Assembly (NCBI RefSeq): GCF_964340395.1
Contig: NC_135564.1
Span: forward strand, 9,892,391 to 9,956,390
Direction: 5' to 3'
Origin: Glandiceps talaboti
Lineage: Eukaryota; Hemichordata; Enteropneusta; Spengelidae
DNA length: 64,000 bases
Shown here: one piece after another, positions 61,601-64,000 of the stretch
How the letters are laid out: every line of letters starts with the position of its first letter
Numbering within the stretch: position 1 is the stretch's first letter
Position numbers and translations under genes: made by a program
The notes under the pieces: generated by a model
Told to the model about the DNA's origin: nothing
Databases searched by the model: none
The model's input: only the letters and a program-made list of their open reading frames with translations

Positions 61601-63387
61601 CTCTGTAGGTGTTACTGTATTTGTAACTGATGTGGTGACCTTTTCATCGGTTTGAATGGTTGTGCCAGCTGTAGTTTGGATTGATTCCACTGTTGTGACT
61701 TGGTCTGTGCTTGTGACATCAAGTGTAGATGGATATGTAGCTGTAAGGGTATTTGTCGTTGATGTTGTTACAACTGCATCAGTCTGTGTGCCGGTGCCAA
61801 GTGTGGTATCAACCTGTTCTTCTGTTGTGACACGAGTTGTTATCTCATTTGAGGTAAAGTCAGTAGGTGTGACAGTATCAGTTGACGATGTTGTTCTTAC
61901 TGCATCAGTCTGAGTTACTGTACCAAGTGTTGTATCCAAGGATTTTTCCGTGGTTACTCTGGCACTTGTTTGACTTGTAGATATATCTGTTGCTGTCACT
62001 CTCTCAGTTGTTGCTGATGTAGTGAATATTTCGTCAGTTTGTGTGACTGTACCAATTGTACTTTTGAAAGGTTCCTCTGTCGTTACTTTGGTTGTGATAT
62101 CACTTGTAGATAACTCTGTAGGTGTTACTGTATTTGTAACTGATGTGGTGACCTTTTCATCGGTTTGAATGGTTGTGCCAGCTGTAGTTTGGATTGATTC
62201 CACTGTTGTGACTTGGTCTGTGCTTGTGACATCAAGTGTAGATGGATATGTAGCTGTAAGGGTATTTGTCGCTGATGTTGTTACAACTGCATCGGTCTGT
62301 TTGCCAGTGCCAATTGTGGTATCATCTTGATCTTCTGTTGTGACACGAGTTGTTATCTCACTTGAGGTAAAGTCAGTAGGTGTGACAGTATCAGTTGACG
62401 ATGTTGTTCTTACTGCATCAGTCTGAGTTACTGTACCAAGTGTTGTATTCAAGGATTTTTCCGTGGTTACTCTGGCACTTGTTTGACTTGTAGATATATC
62501 TGTTGCTGTCACTCTCTCTGTAGTTGCTAACGTACTGATAATTTCATCAGTGTTTGTGCTTAAGCTTTTTGTAGTTTCAATGGTTTCTATTTTGGTCACT
62601 GGAGTTGTCATGTCTGTGGTAGTTTTTGTATTATATGTATTAAGGTCTGTAGTCGGAAAAATAGTACTTGAAGCTGTCTTGTAAAGCTCTTGAGAAGTTG
62701 TTTGTTTCATTGTCTGTGTTTCAATTACACGTGTTATCATATCCGTAGTAGACTGTATAGTTATGTTACCCGTTGTGCTTCTTTCGCGCGTAGTAATATC
62801 CTGTGATATAGTTGATACACTGCCATCCTCCTTTTCTGTCGTTTGCAAAGTAGATGAATAATTATCGTAATTTATTGTAGTTTGTTTTGAAGTCACTTCC
62901 TCAGATGAAGTTTGTTCTGTGGTAAAGTTGTCTGTAAAATCTGTTGTGGTTTCGATATCAGCTGTTGTTGTGTACTGTGTTGTCGTATATACAATTTCGT
63001 CAGTTGTATCTTCTGGATCCTCATCAAGCATTTCTTCTGTCGCTGTATCGAATTCCTCACTCGGTGGTAATACGGCTGTTACGTGGACGTTTGGATTGGA
63101 CATTAAACATCCATAAAATATGTACATTATCTTGCTTATAGAATTCCACCTCCAATGATCACTTCTTCCCAAGAACACAGACACTATGGACAGGTATCTA
63201 ATATTTAAAATGTCATATATATCAGAAGTGGCTTGCTTTGATGAGTCCCCTCTTGTAATTAACGTCCTATATTTGGCACTATCCTTGTATTTTGTAAATG
63301 ATATTTTTGATGGCTTGAGTTCAGTCAAAAAATTTACTCCTGGGTTATAATCGCACATTGATGAATCCAGTCTGACACATTTGTCGG
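16612..63387 (-). CDS. Giant mucin exon: Thr-rich tandem repeat domain, 15,592 codons
   Basis: This is one uninterrupted coding exon. The 5' boundary is the strong acceptor TTCTTTTTCAG just right of 63,387, and the 3' donor (TTAG/GTAAGC) is at 16,610-16,611; both are phase 1. From the N-terminus come about 100 residues of unclear nature including C-x7-C (KCVRLDSSMC), an acidic patch (63,000-63,050), about 160 residues of degenerate Ser/Thr-rich sequence with sequons NFT, NYS and NIT, about 89 units of 171 residues, and a decayed repeat tail ending KCKLG. A typical unit is about 36% Thr and 9% Ser, with four Pro, no Cys and no N-glycosylation sequon, so heavy O-glycosylation is expected. An alternative acceptor (ACGTAACAG) would start the exon at 63,075, also phase 1; residues between the two sites look less like mucin and may be intron. 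The Met at 63,424 lies just upstream of the first acceptor and is probably not a start. Confidence 0.88.
16820..62530 (-). repeat. Tandem array of ~89 copies of a 513-bp coding unit (higher-order repeat)
   Basis: A landmark on the plus strand (gaatggttgtgcc) recurs every 513 bp from about 17,026 to 62,167, giving 89 occurrences. One spacing is 510 bp (44,217 to 44,727). Units differ from each other by few substitutions, and all stay open in the coding frame. Each unit splits into four related blocks of 43, 42, 44 and 42 residues, each starting TTS-x-T and ending near TQTD; these share patterns such as VTTE and GT-x-TQTD. The array is therefore a four-part higher-order repeat. The outer units are more diverged: the right-edge unit has GTGKQTD and EDQDD variants, and the left tail decays after STEVTSE. 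Confidence 0.97.
62531..63075 (-). other. Unique N-terminal Ser/Thr-rich and acidic segment of the giant exon
   Basis: This is coding sequence lying outside the 513-bp array. It begins VLPPSEEFD, passes through an acidic run (EEMLDEDPED), then becomes Thr/Ser-rich with short degenerate motifs such as TTTQYTTT and TTTDMTT. It contains N-glycosylation sequons (NFT, NYS, NIT), unlike the array. It looks like an older, non-homogenised mucin region from which, or next to which, the array expanded. No known domain is recognised. Confidence 0.75.
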
Positions 63388-63498
63388 CTGAAAAAGAAAC
63401 ACATTTGATATTATTTAGTTTCAAAGTACTATATAAATATGATTATCATTTGAAAATTATAAAGTGTTTCTTTTGGAGTTTACTATTATTTCTACTTA

Positions 63499-63816
63499 TT
63501 AAAGTGGCCATATGGATGAGAATTTGGTATTTATTTTGGATTTTTATTTGATAAAACAGCTTCACTGTGTTTTTCTATTTGAAAAAATAAAGCGAAAGAA
63601 CATATACCAAGTCCATGTTCATAACTCAATACATTGTACGTACAATAACAAACATTTTACACATTGTTTAGTGTTTTGCTGTTTATTGAGATGTGAACAT
63701 GGACTTGGTATATGTTATTTCACATTATTTTTTCAAGTAGAAAAACATAGTGAAGCTCTTTTATCAAATAAAAATCCAAAATAAATACCTAATTCTTATC
63801 CATATGGCCACTTTAA
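63499..63816. mobile_element. MITE-like near-palindromic element with TTAA ends
   Basis: Two arms of about 155 bp are near-perfect reverse complements. The left end reads TTAAAGTGGCCATATGGAT and the right end is its complement; inner parts (TTCACTGTGTTTTTCTA and CCAAGTCCATGTTCA) also pair. Arms meet at about 63,656. The ends fit a TTAA target (piggyBac-like) or a TA target (mariner-like); the bases cannot decide. No transposase is encoded. It lies just upstream of the giant exon. Confidence 0.85.
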
Positions 63817-63969
63817 CTATTACAACTGGACCGTGTCTATTAGGCGATAGCAGTAAGAAATCGTTTGTACATCACGAGGTAAAACATTACAATGGCTAGC
63901 AACGATAAAGTGATTGGTATAACCCTTACATCTAACATACTCTGTCACTCTTTCATATTTTGTTCCAAT

Positions 63970-64000
63970 GCCCCCCCTCTCTCTCTCTCTCCCTCTCCCT
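63970..64000. repeat. C-run and (CT)n low-complexity tract at the window edge
   Basis: A run of C followed by CT dinucleotides and CCCTCT; it continues to the last base and may extend beyond. Confidence 0.85.

Larger units (their letters stand above)
63388..64000. other. Intron or 5' flank upstream of the giant exon
   Basis: 613 bp without coding sequence. It begins with the polypyrimidine-AG acceptor, contains the MITE-like palindrome at 63,499-63,816 and ends in a CT-rich tract. Because the exon starts in phase 1, at least one coding exon must lie further right. Confidence 0.75.

Noticed and set aside
17028-61913. Repeated plus-strand ORFs of 85-105 residues (MVVPAVVWIDS...) every 513 bp
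   Set aside because: They are antisense shadows of the mucin repeat. A stop interrupts each unit, length varies with single synonymous-type changes, and no start context or splice structure supports them.
16820-62530. Array as non-coding satellite DNA or a CRISPR-like array
   Set aside because: The reading frame is open through all units, the only indel is 3 bp, and the array is spliced in phase to EGF exons. There are no unique spacers and the repeat is far too long for CRISPR.
63388-63424. Met codon at 63,424 as translation start of the giant protein
   Set aside because: It is followed by a strong acceptor (TTCTTTTTCAG), has no signal peptide after it, and phase 1 continuation at 63,387 fits the other exons of the gene.

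Overview
The window is animal nuclear DNA. Every coding block is an exon of one very large gene on the minus strand, with GT..AG introns and extracellular modules found only in metazoans (cbEGF-like, NIDO, AMOP, VWD). The introns are short (about 0.1 to 1.1 kb), AT-rich, and full of tetranucleotide microsatellites and small foldback elements. This suggests an invertebrate, plausibly marine, but I cannot name the phylum from sequence alone. No second gene, rRNA or tRNA was recognised.

Layout, in transcription order (right to left). 63,388-64,000 is intron or 5' flank holding a near-palindromic MITE-like element. 16,612-63,387 is a single uninterrupted coding exon of 46,776 bp (15,592 codons): a short N-terminal stretch, an acidic then Ser/Thr-rich leader, and about 89 tandem copies of a 513-bp (171-residue) Thr-rich unit. 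Each unit is itself four diverged ~43-residue subrepeats. 11,119-16,401 holds ten EGF-like exons. 8,767-10,825 encodes a NIDO domain and the start of an AMOP domain. 7,820-8,425 completes AMOP. 6,078-7,450 encodes a VWD domain that opens with a GDPH motif. 3,691-5,501 encodes the post-VWD region and a cadherin/Ig-like segment. 204-3,308 encodes further EGF-like modules. The gene runs off the left edge in phase 1 with no stop codon seen, and its promoter, signal peptide and any C-terminal membrane segment lie outside the window.

The order Thr/Ser-rich tandem repeats - NIDO - AMOP - VWD - EGF is the architecture of MUC4-type mucins, here with an extra block of ten EGF modules between the repeats and NIDO. 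All 29 exons join in frame: EGF exons are phase 1-1 cassettes, while phase 0 introns occur inside NIDO, VWD and the following region. The visible coding sequence is 51,417 bp, or 17,139 codons. The product is inferred to be a secreted or membrane-tethered gel/glycocalyx glycoprotein with a very long O-glycosylated stalk.

The most notable points are the size and higher-order repeat structure of the giant exon, with multi-unit block duplications and a single in-frame 3-bp indel. A 174-bp identical copy of part of the AMOP-terminal exon also sits in a downstream intron and could be a phase-neutral cassette exon.
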